Shown here: positions 1 through 9,328 of the stretch, in pieces
Layout of the letters: each line of letters opens with the position of its first letter
Numbering within the stretch: position 1 is the stretch's first letter
Source: Paenibacillus agricola
Lineage (GTDB): Bacteria > Bacillota > Bacilli > Paenibacillales > NBRC-103111
Direction of reading: 5' to 3'
Length of the DNA: 64,000 nucleotides
Assembly (NCBI RefSeq): GCF_011440305.1
Contig: NZ_JAAOIW010000003.1
Coordinates: 186,001 to 250,000 of the forward strand
Program-made: the position numbers and the translations under genes
The notes under the pieces: generated by a model
Database searches by the model: none
What the model was told of the DNA's origin: nothing
The model's input: the letters and a program-made list of their open reading frames with translations, nothing else

Positions 1-473
1 TTTGCATCTATCAGCAGTTGGACGATATGCTCGTTCTCCTCTTCCTTGTTCTCAAACCCATAGGAGGGTGAATAGCAGCCAACAATGTTCATCCCGGGAA
101 ACAACGATTTGAGATACTTCATTGCTTGTTCGGGAACCCCGATTGCCGAGCCCAGAAAAAACAAACGATATTGCCTCTCTTCAAAGGCTTCTCCCAGCTT
201 TTCAAACAGATCGGCACCCGATACTTTCTGCTTCAGCGGCTTTTTCAGCATCTTCGAGGCCCATATAATCGGCATTCCATCTGCGACAATCGCACCAGCA
301 TTGGAGTATACCTTTTGAAATTCGGTATCCTTTCTAAGCTTGATCAAATGATCGACATTGCAGGTTAAAATATAGGCATGTTTGTTTTGGCGAATTACTT
401 CATCCATGAATCCCAGCAGATCCATAAAATCATAATTATCAAAATCGACATTGAACATATTCACTCTACTCAT
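1..473 (-). CDS. WecG/TagA/CpsF-family glycosyltransferase, partial (3' end outside window)
   Basis: Transferase of the N-acetylmannosaminyltransferase type, which adds a sugar to a lipid-linked acceptor at the inner face of the membrane during polysaccharide or teichoic acid synthesis. About 157 N-terminal residues are inside the window; the gene runs off the left edge. Seen: an NVDH segment near residue 40, ADGMPI followed by W near residue 68 and VSGADL near residue 85, all family blocks. The ATG at 473 overlaps the TGA of the preceding polymerase gene (ATGA), so translation is probably coupled. It is the last visible gene of the exopolysaccharide operon. The family call is firm; acceptor and donor sugars cannot be read from sequence. 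Confidence 0.85.
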   Translation of the reverse strand, partial: MSRVNMFNVDFDNYDFMDLLGFMDEVIRQNKHAYILTCNVDHLIKLRKDTEFQKVYSNAGAIVADGMPIIWASKMLKKPLKQKVSGADLFEKLGEAFEERQYRLFFLGSAIGVPEQAMKYLKSLFPGMNIVGCYSPSYGFENKEEENEHIVQLLIDA

Positions 474-1807
474 GGGATCACATCTTCTTTATTCGGGATT
501 AGCCTGGATTGCAGATACAAGCAGTTCAAATACCAGCAGAACGGAATAATGAATTGAACAGTAGACAATGTATTATCCGAAAAGGAATATAGGAAGAACC
601 CAAATATAAATGCCAAATAATAAACCTTAATGCTCGGAGCCAAGACCCGGTAGATCGAAGCAAATACGATCAGCAGTGACAAAAACAGCAAGCCGCATCC
701 AATGTAACCGGAATCGTAGTAGAAGCGGATATATTCATTATGCGGGACAACAAAGCCTTTATATAAGCTTCCATCATTCGCAACGGTAACGGAGCCAAGC
801 CCTCTGCCGGTCATCGGAGAACCCTCAACCCCCTTCAGAAAGAATGCCCAGGCTTCGGTTCTGCCGGATAAGTCAATCCCCGTACCCGTTTGCCGCTCGA
901 AGGAACGCTTTGTCATATTGTCCCACTGCACGTACACCGCTGCCGCAAGCAAGGCTAATGAGCATAGAAGAGGGATGATCAGCATAGCCTTGCCTTTGAC
1001 ATACTCCCTGACAATATCAAAGAAATAGTACGCAATCATGGCCAGCATGGCCAAAATGGGACCACGTGTTCCTGTGGCAATTAGCACGGCGAAATTGGCC
1101 GCTAGTGTAAAATAAAAAAACTTTGCCTTTTCGGGCCTTCGCTTTGTTTCAATCAGCGCAATCGTAATTCCCAGAAAAGCCAGCATGGCCAAGTGCGGTG
1201 CAATATTAGCTCCCTGTACCCTGACGGCTCCAGTGAACTCGACATCCAAGAAGGGATAGAGATGCGCGAGCTGCAGGAGAAGCCCCACTGCTACGCTTAC
1301 CAAAGGCAGCAGGCAGATGATTTGAATATGACGCTGCGCCATTTCCTTCTTCCATTCGATTAACAGAAACACAAACGGCAGCGCAAGGCCGATAAAAGCT
1401 TTCAACGATAATGAAGCGCTAAGCCTTGGATGCCAATCCGAGAAGAAGATGGTAATGAACAGCATAGCTGCCAGTGCCAAAATCGGATAAACGAGTTTCA
1501 AGCGGATACCGTTCTGAAGCATGCATGGGATCAGAAGCACCAAGATTCCCAGCTTATATAAGGATATGATTTCAATCCCGAACAAATCGGTGTTAATGAT
1601 ATAATTCACTGAGATGGCCGTGGACAGCAGCACCGGATAGCTGATTCGTGCAGGCTCATGGACAGTAATGGCCAGCAGGAGAAGGACTGCAGCTCCCAAC
1701 ACACTCAAGATCGGCTGGTAAATGGCTGCAAGGCCGATAATCGCTGCAGTACATAGATATGCCGTAGAATAATAGACAGGCTTTTTCAGAATATGAAGGT
1801 TCGTCAT
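470..1807 (-). CDS. O-antigen ligase / Wzy-type polysaccharide polymerase
   Basis: A 445-residue integral membrane protein with about ten to twelve hydrophobic segments and one longer loop in the C-terminal half (about residues 300-360) containing TGRGLGSV and PHNEYIRFYY. This is the arrangement of the O-antigen ligase/polymerase (Wzy_C) superfamily, where the loop holds catalytic residues. It probably polymerises lipid-linked repeat units outside the membrane, or ligates the polymer. GGGGAG lies just before the ATG. It starts 9 bp after the GT2 gene and overlaps the next gene by 4 bp, so it belongs to the exopolysaccharide operon. Polymerase or ligase cannot be decided from sequence; the gene set favours polymerase. 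Confidence 0.8.
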   Translation of the reverse strand: MTNLHILKKPVYYSTAYLCTAAIIGLAAIYQPILSVLGAAVLLLLAITVHEPARISYPVLLSTAISVNYIINTDLFGIEIISLYKLGILVLLIPCMLQNGIRLKLVYPILALAAMLFITIFFSDWHPRLSASLSLKAFIGLALPFVFLLIEWKKEMAQRHIQIICLLPLVSVAVGLLLQLAHLYPFLDVEFTGAVRVQGANIAPHLAMLAFLGITIALIETKRRPEKAKFFYFTLAANFAVLIATGTRGPILAMLAMIAYYFFDIVREYVKGKAMLIIPLLCSLALLAAAVYVQWDNMTKRSFERQTGTGIDLSGRTEAWAFFLKGVEGSPMTGRGLGSVTVANDGSLYKGFVVPHNEYIRFYYDSGYIGCGLLFLSLLIVFASIYRVLAPSIKVYYLAFIFGFFLYSFSDNTLSTVQFIIPFCWYLNCLYLQSRLIPNKEDVIP

Positions 1808-1816
1808 AGGCTCCCC

Positions 1817-2752
1817 TCACCTGGTCAGCGGCATATTTTCGCGTCTTCTCAGCATATCTAGCGTACCGCGAATGCTCAGCAGCCTGCATTTGACCAGCAG
1901 CCTGCTGCCTTCACTGCGGGCGAACAGGAAAGCTACGCTAATGTAGAGCATTTTACCTGCCAGTGTACCCACAAGGCTAAGCTTACCCCCAATGCCGTTA
2001 CGCATACACGCATTGGAAATCCCTTGGTAATAATACCGTTGTTGAATCCATTCCCGGGTCAACCTACTGGACGGGATAAAATGATCGACAGCCATTCCCG
2101 GATGATAAAGAATCGTTTTGCCTGCCTTTCTCATCTTGGCGAATAGCCATGACTCCTCACCTGAGAGCAGCAGGTTTCCTTTTCGCCCAAGCTCGGTTGG
2201 GAATGCATGGTTGTCAAAGAAAGAACGGCGGATTGCCATGTTCGCTCCATAAGGATGCAGCTTAGAAGGGTACTCCTTTACCGTACTGCCCATATCCACA
2301 ATGGTGTACGGGCGCTCCAGCGATTTAACCAGCCAGTCAGGGCGGCTGCTTTCAAAGTTGGGGCGGATCATGCCGCCCATCGCATATAGGTCCTGCCTGC
2401 TGTCGAAAGTAGCAATAATTGTACTGATCCATTCAGAGCAGGGGATAGCGTCATCGTCTAGAAAGGCGATTATCGTTCCGGTGGCCACCTGAATCCCTTT
2501 ATTGCGCGCTGCAGACAATCCTTGGCTGCGCTCAAAGTAATAACCCGCATCCACTTGACCCTTATTGCGCTTCATGTACGCCTCCGTAACACTACGTGTA
2601 TGATCGGTGGAATTGTTGTCTACAATGATCACCTCGACCCTATCGATACTGGACAGACGCTGAAGCGAGTCCAAGGTTACACGCAGCAAATCAGCCCGAT
2701 TATATGTGCATATAACGATGGAGACATGTGGCTGTTGGTTATTAGGCACCAT
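1817..2752 (-). CDS. Family 2 glycosyltransferase
   Basis: A 311-residue GT-A fold transferase that adds a sugar to the growing lipid-linked repeat. Seen: the N-terminal VSIVICTYNRADLL nucleotide-binding strand, VIIVDNNSTD near residue 43, and the metal-binding FLDDDAIP (DxD type) near residue 97, followed by an EES motif near residue 200 in the acceptor half. The C-terminus is hydrophobic and basic, suggesting membrane association. GGGGAG precedes the ATG. It lies between the priming transferase and the polymerase in the exopolysaccharide operon. Donor and linkage are unknown. Confidence 0.85.
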   Translation of the reverse strand: MVPNNQQPHVSIVICTYNRADLLRVTLDSLQRLSSIDRVEVIIVDNNSTDHTRSVTEAYMKRNKGQVDAGYYFERSQGLSAARNKGIQVATGTIIAFLDDDAIPCSEWISTIIATFDSRQDLYAMGGMIRPNFESSRPDWLVKSLERPYTIVDMGSTVKEYPSKLHPYGANMAIRRSFFDNHAFPTELGRKGNLLLSGEESWLFAKMRKAGKTILYHPGMAVDHFIPSSRLTREWIQQRYYYQGISNACMRNGIGGKLSLVGTLAGKMLYISVAFLFARSEGSRLLVKCRLLSIRGTLDMLRRRENMPLTR

Positions 2753-2778
2753 TGATTCGCTCCCCTGTCTCCTACAAA

Positions 2779-3474
2779 TTAATAGGCATCCTTAGAGCCA
2801 AATAGGACAAATCCGGTTTTAATGATAATTTTCATATCAAACTTTATGCTGCGGTTTTTGATATAGTTCAAATCCAGCTCTACCATTTGCTGAAAGCTGA
2901 CGTTGCTTCTTCCGCTTACCTGCCAGAGACCTGTGCAGCCTGGCGTTACTGCCAGCCTTTTTTTATCATAGCTTGTATACTCCTGTACCTCGCTTGGGAG
3001 CGCAGGACGCGGTCCCACCAAGCTCATATCGCCCTTAACTACATTCCACAATTGGGGAAGCTCATCGATGCTGGTTTTGCGCAAAAATTTACCCGCACGA
3101 GTGACCCTCGGATCATCCTTCATTTTGAACATGGCACCGCTGACTTCATTCTGGGCCTTCAACTGCTCCTTCAATTGTTCAGCATTGGATACCATGGATC
3201 TGAATTTGTACATCGGAAACTGTACCTCGTCCTTGCCAACCCGGTTTTGCTTGAAGAACACTTTGCCCTTAGGATCCTCCAGCTTAATCCATGCCGCTAC
3301 AAGGATGAATAAGGGGAGCAGGAACATAATTCCGCATAACGACAGGCTTACATCAAGGAGACGTTTCATGAATATATACGTGTCATGATGTTTTTCCTTA
3401 CGGACTACATTGCCGTAATATCTCTTTTGTGTTAAAGCATAATCATAATCCTCCCGCAATTCTTGCAAACTCAT
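2779..3474 (-). CDS. Polyprenyl-phosphate sugar-1-phosphate transferase (priming transferase)
   Basis: Starts repeat-unit synthesis by moving a sugar phosphate from a UDP-sugar to undecaprenyl phosphate. At 231 residues it is the short, single-anchor form (WcaJ C-terminal/ExoY/CpsE catalytic type). Seen: a basic MKRLLD lead-in and one membrane segment near residues 40-62, then [16 protein letters not shown], the [19 protein letters not shown] catalytic block and a GLWQVSGR motif. AAGGAGG lies 7 bp before its ATG and sits inside the 3' end of galU (32 bp overlap), so the two are coupled. The GalU neighbour makes UDP-glucose a reasonable donor, or UDP-galactose made from it. Confidence 0.9.
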   Translation of the reverse strand: MSLQELREDYDYALTQKRYYGNVVRKEKHHDTYIFMKRLLDVSLSLCGIMFLLPLFILVAAWIKLEDPKGKVFFKQNRVGKDEVQFPMYKFRSMVSNAEQLKEQLKAQNEVSGAMFKMKDDPRVTRAGKFLRKTSIDELPQLWNVVKGDMSLVGPRPALPSEVQEYTSYDKKRLAVTPGCTGLWQVSGRSNVSFQQMVELDLNYIKNRSIKFDMKIIIKTGFVLFGSKDAY

Positions 3475-4381
3475 TGTCCCTACCTCCTTTGTGATCTAGG
3501 ATGGACGCATACTGTTCTATTTTGAGCATTGAAGCCATGGCATCTAGCACAGGATGGCGCAGATCCTTACTTTGGAGAGCGAAGCTTAATGTGGTAAGAA
3601 TGTAGCCGAGGCGTTCTCCTACATCATAGCGAATTCCATCAAATTGATAGGCCAACACTTGCTCAATCTGATTAAGCTTCTGAATGGCATCCGTCAATTG
3701 AATTTCTCCGCCTGCCCCTTTCTCCTGAAGCTCCAGAAACTCAAAGATTTTGGGGGAGAACACATAGCGGCCCATAATCGCCAGATTGGAAGGAGCTGTT
3801 CCAGGCGCCGGCTTCTCCACAAAGTCGTTCACCTGATATAACCGATTCTGATGCTCGCCGGGGTCAATAATACCGTATCGGTTTGTCATATCTGATGGCA
3901 CCTTTTGAACCCCGATAATTGAATTCTCAGAACGTTCGTATTGGTCAATAAGCTGCTTGAGACAAGGAACCTTGCTTGTGACGATATCATCGCCCAGCAG
4001 GACAGCAAACGGCTCATTCCCAATAAATCTCCTTGCGCACCAAACAGCATGCCCCAAGCCCTTAGGCTCCTTCTGCCGGATGTAATGAATCTCTACCTTG
4101 GCAGAACGCTGTATTTCTCTCAGCATTTCCAGCTTGCCAGTCTCGAGCAGTCTGCTCTCCAATTCAAAAGCGTTATCGAAATGATCCTCGATCGCCCGTT
4201 TTCCTTTGCCGGTCACAATAATAATATCTTCGATCCCGGACTCGATTGCTTCTTCCACAATGTACTGAATAGTTGGCTTGTTGATGATCGGAAGCATTTC
4301 TTTGGGCATTGCCTTCGTTGCAGGCAAGAACCGTGTCCCTAAGCCTGCGGCAGGAATTATTGCTTTCTTCACTTTTTTCAT
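3443..4381 (-). CDS. galU: UTP-glucose-1-phosphate uridylyltransferase
   Basis: Makes UDP-glucose from UTP and glucose-1-phosphate in the cytosol, supplying donor sugar for the exopolysaccharide. The 312-residue length is normal for bacterial GalU. Seen: [20 protein letters not shown] at residues 5-24 with the nucleotide-binding G-x-G-T-R and catalytic Lys, PKEMLPI just after, VLLGDDIV near residue 130, and the IMGRYVF and EIQLTDAI blocks. AGGAGG precedes the ATG. It lies between the tyrosine kinase gene and the priming transferase, with its last 32 bp overlapping the latter. Confidence 0.95.
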   Translation of the reverse strand: MKKVKKAIIPAAGLGTRFLPATKAMPKEMLPIINKPTIQYIVEEAIESGIEDIIIVTGKGKRAIEDHFDNAFELESRLLETGKLEMLREIQRSAKVEIHYIRQKEPKGLGHAVWCARRFIGNEPFAVLLGDDIVTSKVPCLKQLIDQYERSENSIIGVQKVPSDMTNRYGIIDPGEHQNRLYQVNDFVEKPAPGTAPSNLAIMGRYVFSPKIFEFLELQEKGAGGEIQLTDAIQKLNQIEQVLAYQFDGIRYDVGERLGYILTTLSFALQSKDLRHPVLDAMASMLKIEQYASILDHKGGRDNEFARIAGGL

Positions 4382-4418
4382 CTCTCTTATCCTCCTATCG
4401 ATTTGTGGAAGTTCACTC

Positions 4419-5066
4419 CTATTTGTTAATGATCATACCTAACATTCTGGCTCCTGACTGTTCAAGCCGAATCTTAGCCTGCTTAGCCCACTCCCGTTTA
4501 GTCCTGCCGTATTTGGCAACCAACATGATTCCATCGCTGTATTCTGCGAGCAGTCCGGCATCCGTGAAATCCAACACAGACGGTGAATCGAGCAGAATCA
4601 CATCGTATTGCTGCCTTAATTGATCCAGCAGCTCTGCCATTCTTGGGGAGCCTAGCAGCTCCGAAGGGTTCGAAGGCTGTCCTCCTGCCGCCATAACGTG
4701 CAGATTGGGAAAAACAGCCTTGAAGAAGCTGCCTTTAGCAGGAGATGCCGATTTCAGATATTGGGCAAGTCCGGTATCATTGGGCATACCGTATATGGCA
4801 TGTAGATAAGGTTGGCGTAAATTACAATCAACAACGATAACCTCCTGGCCGTCCTGGGCAAAGGTGACGGCTAGATTGGATACTGTTGTCGTCTTGCCTT
4901 CCTGCGCCTTGGGAGATGCAATCATGAGCACGATTCCTTTGCCCGATTTCTTTAGTTTCTTGTGCCTTATGAAAGTACGTAATGAACGGTAGGCCTCAGC
5001 AACGGCAGAGCTTGGATCTGTCTCAGTGACAAGTACATTACTTAACAGTGACATAAGTTTGATCAC
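4419..5066 (-). CDS. CpsD/CapB-type P-loop kinase of exopolysaccharide assembly
   Basis: Cytosolic bacterial tyrosine-kinase-type ATPase that works with the YveK-like membrane protein encoded just upstream to control polymer length and export. Seen: a Walker A-like QEGKTTT near residue 55, a Walker A'-like VVDCNLRQP near residue 78 and a Walker B-like ILLDSPS near residue 155. Two oddities: the usual DxD of the A' motif reads D-C-N, and the protein ends about 15 residues after KTKREW-type sequence without the C-terminal tyrosine cluster where these kinases autophosphorylate. Translation may start at GTG 5066 or ATG 5054. It overlaps the upstream gene by 29 bp. Confidence 0.85.
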   Translation of the reverse strand: MIKLMSLLSNVLVTETDPSSAVAEAYRSLRTFIRHKKLKKSGKGIVLMIASPKAQEGKTTTVSNLAVTFAQDGQEVIVVDCNLRQPYLHAIYGMPNDTGLAQYLKSASPAKGSFFKAVFPNLHVMAAGGQPSNPSELLGSPRMAELLDQLRQQYDVILLDSPSVLDFTDAGLLAEYSDGIMLVAKYGRTKREWAKQAKIRLEQSGARMLGMIINK

Positions 5067-5781
5067 TCACCTCTTTGCTCATGTTTTTTGATCGTTTACG
5101 TATGCTGGATCTCTTTATCGTTCCAATCGTTGCAAGAACCGGCAAACCCACATAGTGCTCGGCTTCTTTTTCGGAACGAAGGGTGTCATTTATATTTTCC
5201 AGGAAGAATACCACACCGAGAGCCGCCATCACTGAAAGAAGAAAACTGACGGCGATATTCATCGCAATACTGGCATTTTCCGGAGCGGGCAGTTTACCAG
5301 GATTGGCAGGAGATAGAATCTTGACATTGTTCACATTCATTAAGCTTGGTATTTCGTTCATGAAGGTTTGTGCTATCTCATTGGCTATCAGAACCGCCTT
5401 GCGATAATTACTGTCTTCCACTTCGATTTTTATGAGATTCGTTTTATCGACAGAGCTAACTTTCAATTTTTTGTCCAATTGCTCTCTTGTGAGCATCAAC
5501 TCCGGATGGTTGGCAATCAATGTTTCCGTAATTGTATTCGATTTGATGATCTCCTTGTAGCTTTCGATCAGGTTCAGGTTCATGTTCACATCATTAAGAT
5601 TAATGGATTCAGAGTCCTTTAGGACACTGTTGACCAGCAACTGATTAGTTGCAAGATATACCGGCTGGACGAATGTCTTACTGACGTAGTAAGTTATTGA
5701 ACAAGAGAGCAGAACAAATAACGCAATCAGCCATAGTTTTTTGCGAACCATGATGAAGTAATCTAGTATCGTTTTCTCCAT
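5038..5781 (-). CDS. YveK/Wzz-family chain-length determinant (kinase activator)
   Basis: Membrane adaptor that activates the CpsD-like kinase and sets polysaccharide length. The 247 residues have the family layout: membrane helix near 18-36, an extracytoplasmic domain, then a second helix near 175-197 preceded by a Pro-rich PANPGKLPAPENAS stretch, and a short cytosolic tail. It is the first gene of the operon; GGAGGACGAC stands before its ATG. About 180 bp separate it from the terminator of the neighbouring response regulator, and the operon promoter should lie there, though I saw no clear sigma-A hexamer pair. Confidence 0.88.
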   Translation of the reverse strand: MEKTILDYFIMVRKKLWLIALFVLLSCSITYYVSKTFVQPVYLATNQLLVNSVLKDSESINLNDVNMNLNLIESYKEIIKSNTITETLIANHPELMLTREQLDKKLKVSSVDKTNLIKIEVEDSNYRKAVLIANEIAQTFMNEIPSLMNVNNVKILSPANPGKLPAPENASIAMNIAVSFLLSVMAALGVVFFLENINDTLRSEKEAEHYVGLPVLATIGTIKRSSIRKRSKNMSKEVSDQTYVTVK

Positions 5782-5962
5782 GTCGTCCTCCGAATCTTAA
5801 CCATTTTTTTAAGAATTCTGCTTGTAGCTAAATCTTATACCAACTCTTGGAATTATGATATTACCCGATGTTATGATTTTTGCAGTCTATTTCGAGCAGG
5901 GTAGCTCCCCCCATTTACTACTGGAGGGTATACTTTCGTACCAGATCCTATTACAAATACAA

Positions 5963-5999
5963 GAAAAAACCTCCTATCGGGACTTGACCCAAAGGAGGC
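5963..5999 (-). terminator. Rho-independent terminator after the response regulator gene
   Basis: On the minus strand AGCCTCCT and AGGAGGTT flank an inner GGG/CCC pairing and are followed by TTTTTT. The hairpin lies 37 bp after the stop of the response regulator at 6036 and separates that unit from the exopolysaccharide operon promoter region. Confidence 0.8.
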
Positions 6000-6035
6000 T
6001 AAATATTCGGCTCTCGAAACCTATGAAATACAGCA

Positions 6036-6689
6036 TTATTGGAAATTCTGATGCATAGCGTCTTCATTGTCCATAGTAAAGTTAACAAGCCCTTTGGAAT
6101 GTGCGAATAAAGCCGCCTGAGTCCGGTCGTTCAAGTTCAGCTTACCCAAGATTTGGCTTACATGCTTTTTAACCGTAAATTCAGTGATTGTCAGCTTATC
6201 CGCTATCCCATGATTGGACAACCCTTCTCCAAGAGCAACGAGAACCTCCCGCTCTTTGGGGGTTAACTTATACAAGTCATTGTCATTATCCCTCTTGAAT
6301 AAAATCTCCATTAGTCCTGGGTCATAATATTTCTTCCCTTTGAAAATAAGCTTGATTGCCAATAACAGTTCTTCAGGAAGCGCTTCTTTAAGGACATACC
6401 CCTCCGCACCCGCAGCCTCGGCTCTTCTGACGTCATTTTCCCTCATGGAAGAAGTCAAGATTATGCACCGGCAGGCCGAATGCTTCAACTGCTCTACAAC
6501 CTCGAATCCTGATCGGTTGCCGAGCTTAATATCCACAATAGCTAAGTCCGGTTTGGTTTCCTCAATCAGTTCCATCGCGTCCTCAACCATTTCCGATTCT
6601 CCCATTATTTCGATGTCGTGTTCAAGTGTCAGAACGGCCGATAATCCTTTTCTTACCAATGGGTGGTCATCTACAATTACAACCTTCAT
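6036..6689 (-). CDS. NarL/DegU-type response regulator
   Basis: DNA-binding partner of the sensor kinase encoded just upstream. Seen: an N-terminal receiver with KVVIVDDHPLVRKGL, phospho-acceptor Asp in PDLAIVDIKLG near residue 55, ILTSS (switch Thr) and VLKEA (Lys) blocks, then a C-terminal LuxR helix-turn-helix with LTPKEREVL and TEFTVKKHVSQIL. I place the start at ATG 6689 because the receiver begins there and AGGTG lies before it; an upstream in-frame ATG at 6740 would add 17 residues unlike the family. Its closeness to the exopolysaccharide operon suggests surface-related targets, which is inference. Confidence 0.9.
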   Translation of the reverse strand: MKVVIVDDHPLVRKGLSAVLTLEHDIEIMGESEMVEDAMELIEETKPDLAIVDIKLGNRSGFEVVEQLKHSACRCIILTSSMRENDVRRAEAAGAEGYVLKEALPEELLLAIKLIFKGKKYYDPGLMEILFKRDNDNDLYKLTPKEREVLVALGEGLSNHGIADKLTITEFTVKKHVSQILGKLNLNDRTQAALFAHSKGLVNFTMDNEDAMHQNFQ

Positions 6690-6753
6690 ACTTAAAGCAC
6701 CTACTTTCATATATTGGGAAATCAATGACCTTGACCACAAGCATGAAGCTCAT

Positions 6754-8403
6754 TCAATTCTTTTTCTCGTTGTAATCGATAGGAATAACGACCAGGATTT
6801 GCGTGCCCTCTCCTTGGATGCTGCTGATTTCAATCGTTCCACCTAGGGATTGTACAAGAAACTTCATGTTACTAACCCCAAGACCGGTGAGCCTAGGATC
6901 GGTTAGTAACTCATTCATATCAAAGCCATTTCCGTTATCCTGCACGACCAGCTTGGCTTCACCAGTCTTTAGAATTAGCTTTACTTCAATGAAGCTGCTG
7001 CAGCCATGGCGGATGGCATTACCGGTCGCTTCAGAAATAATTCTGAATAACGCCTTCTGATGATTGACAGGTAGACGATGGTCGTCCCCTGTTACATCCA
7101 CGCTGATTTCCAACGCATGCAGCTTTGACAAGCTATCCAGATGGGATGTGACCGTGGTGACCCAAAAGGAGCTGCCGTTTTTTCTGGAGCTGAGACTATA
7201 GATAGACGAACGAAGCTCTTGTGAAGCGGTATTGGATGACTCCAGAATGAGCTGGAGCTGCTCCTTCATTTGTTTTTCCGGGATGCTCGGCCATTGTCGA
7301 ATTAGAGAATGTATGGCATAGACAATACCAAACATATGCTGCGATACGCTATCATGCATTTCAGCTGCGATCCGGTTCTGTTCCTCAATAATAATCAATT
7401 GATTTTCGATACGCTCCAGTTGATGCCTTTCAAGAATGATGGCACACAGCTCGGATAGGAAGTAAAGCTCCTGTTCGAACCAATACCTTCCCTCCTCCTG
7501 AGAAAAAGCCTCGATCCTGATACCGAGCACACCCCAGAATCTTGTTGTTGATTTGACCGGCATGATTAGAAATTCACCATGAATATACAGATTTATTAAC
7601 GATGGGCTGTCTTGGCTTCGAAACTCCTTCAATCTTGATTCCATCGCGAAGCATAGCGATGCCTCGGCTCCACTATTCCTGGCTCCTTGGACGATTAATC
7701 TCTCTACGTCCTCATTGCCGTTTATATCCCAAAAGAAAGCCATCTTCTGTTCGGTCAGCTTTAATGCAAACTCGGTAAATATTTTTCTGAGGTTGCCAGA
7801 TTCACTCTGAGCCGCCACTTCCACGATTTGATAGAGCGACTTGATATGCCATAACATCTCATTGGTGCGTGTATTTGCCCTCTCCAGCTTATTCTTCCCA
7901 TCGGATAACACTTGGATGAAAAATGTCATGTGTAAGAGCAGCAGGTAAAAGTAGCTATTATCTAAAAAAATGGTACGTAATGATTCTGTGTTGGTAGCAG
8001 CTATGATGTAAGAGAAGGATGTCACAATCACAATGGTTCCTAGTAAGATTAGCCAGCAGTAAACAGCTTGGAGATAGCTGCCTGCGACGAATATAGGATT
8101 CATGATACATAACAGGAAGGGGCTCGAAATTCCGCCAGTGATCAGAAGCAGGAGAAGTATACATACCATCTCCATACCAAGAATAACCTTGAATAAACAT
8201 GAGGATTTATTCATCCCACGGTAAATAACAGAAAATACCTTTGCCAAAATAAACAACGTCAAAATAATGCCCAGCTTTAATAGGAATGGTGGATCCTTGT
8301 CCCCTAATAAATAAACCAGAGAGGTAAATAAGAGCGTGCAGTAACGATAGAAATAAATCGCCCGGTCTTCTTTGACCGAAATTGCTTTCACCAGCATCAC
8401 CAT
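6754..8403 (-). CDS. Membrane sensor histidine kinase (HisKA_3 type)
   Basis: A 549-residue membrane sensor that phosphorylates the NarL-type regulator encoded downstream. Seen: about five or six hydrophobic segments in residues 20-175, a coiled linker, a GAF-like region about 185-330, then the dimerisation/phosphoacceptor helix with IAAEMHDSVSQHMFG near residue 347, the N box NAIRHG near 466, the G1 box DNGNGFD near 490 and GLGVSNM near 509. The regulator starts 64 bp downstream. Signal unknown. Confidence 0.9.
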   Translation of the reverse strand: MVMLVKAISVKEDRAIYFYRYCTLLFTSLVYLLGDKDPPFLLKLGIILTLFILAKVFSVIYRGMNKSSCLFKVILGMEMVCILLLLLITGGISSPFLLCIMNPIFVAGSYLQAVYCWLILLGTIVIVTSFSYIIAATNTESLRTIFLDNSYFYLLLLHMTFFIQVLSDGKNKLERANTRTNEMLWHIKSLYQIVEVAAQSESGNLRKIFTEFALKLTEQKMAFFWDINGNEDVERLIVQGARNSGAEASLCFAMESRLKEFRSQDSPSLINLYIHGEFLIMPVKSTTRFWGVLGIRIEAFSQEEGRYWFEQELYFLSELCAIILERHQLERIENQLIIIEEQNRIAAEMHDSVSQHMFGIVYAIHSLIRQWPSIPEKQMKEQLQLILESSNTASQELRSSIYSLSSRKNGSSFWVTTVTSHLDSLSKLHALEISVDVTGDDHRLPVNHQKALFRIISEATGNAIRHGCSSFIEVKLILKTGEAKLVVQDNGNGFDMNELLTDPRLTGLGVSNMKFLVQSLGGTIEISSIQGEGTQILVVIPIDYNEKKN

Positions 8404-8876
8404 CCCTTATTTTCCTGTTTGCTAAGCACTTCCTTTTCCTGAATATAAATTGCCACAACTATGTATTGACTTTGACTTTAATAACCCAACAATAAATATC
8501 TGAAGCACAAACGCGTAAAAAAAATACAAATGTTTCCTTTATATTCTCTCATATAATTCGTATTATCAACATAGTTTTGTGTCTTTTCACACAAAATTGA
8601 GTCTTTTTTGAGTGAATAGCCCTATATATGTCGAAAACGTGTACCTAAGAATTGGCAATTAATCAAAAATCATCACTCTTTAGTAGGATCATTGTAGCAT
8701 CCTTTTCCTGTCATACAGTACTATATGCTCTCCTACCAAAGTCTTACAAATTGGAGCAGACAAAGAAGCCAGAGGAATTTGCGGGCGGAAATCGAGGTAA
8801 TCCAATAATAGTAAGCGTTTCCAATTTAAAGTTTTTTGGGGGATGCGGACGCTGTTGGGATAACTAAACCGCAGCA
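8404..8876. other. Non-coding AT-rich stretch with an inverted repeat
   Basis: No convincing gene is seen between the sensor kinase start and the sigK fragment. The stretch must hold the kinase promoter. An 8-bp perfect inverted repeat, TTTTGTGT and ACACAAAA with a 6-bp spacer, lies at 8575-8596 and could be an operator or weak hairpin. Confidence 0.4.
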
Positions 8877-9157
8877 CAAGCATCATCGGCTTCAGACCCA
8901 AGAATATCAATTAGCGTGATCTCGTTGCCTTCTTTATCCGTCCCTATCGGGTCATAAAGGGATACATCCTTGCGGGTTTTCTTCAGCGATCTTAAGTGCA
9001 TAAGTATTTCATTCTCGATGCAGCGGGCAGCAAATGTAGCCAGTTTGGTTCCTTTGTCCGGAGAAAAAGATTCGATTGCTTTGATAAACCCAATCGTTCC
9101 GATGGAGATGAGATCTCCAAATCTTCTCCGGTGTTGTCGAATTTTTTGACGATGTGA
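8877..9157 (-). pseudogene. Internal fragment of a sigK paralogue, frameshifted
   Basis: This segment matches the interior of the intact sigK gene at 32234-32935, corresponding to about SigK residues 64-155 (HIVKKF through SEADD). Over about 215 bp on the 5' side (8938-9157) I count three substitutions and one missing base (GATCTCC for GATCCTCC near 9115), which breaks the frame. The last 60 bp (8877-8937) differ at about a quarter of positions, mostly silently. The pro-sequence and DNA-binding region 4 are absent, so it cannot make a sigma factor. Upstream sequence is unrelated. Confidence 0.88.
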
Positions 9158-9328
9158 ACACGAAACTGTAAAAAAAAAGCCGGCTTCTCCCCTCAATAGG
9201 ATTGCTAAATCTTAGTCGATTTACGTAGGGATCCTTGACAGGGGCAGTAGCCATGAAGAAGAAATGGCAGGTAGCCAATTAACCACGAACAGCATACTAT
9301 ACATCAAACAACATTTGAGGTGAGCACA

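Noticed and set aside
5782-5962. A structured riboswitch before the exopolysaccharide operon.
   Set aside because: Short GGTA/TACC and GGGG/CCCC pairings exist, but no known riboswitch core could be traced.
9009-9278. A minus-strand frame beginning MATCHFFFMATAPVKDP.
   Set aside because: It reads the sigK fragment out of frame and has no ribosome site; the sigK match explains the DNA.
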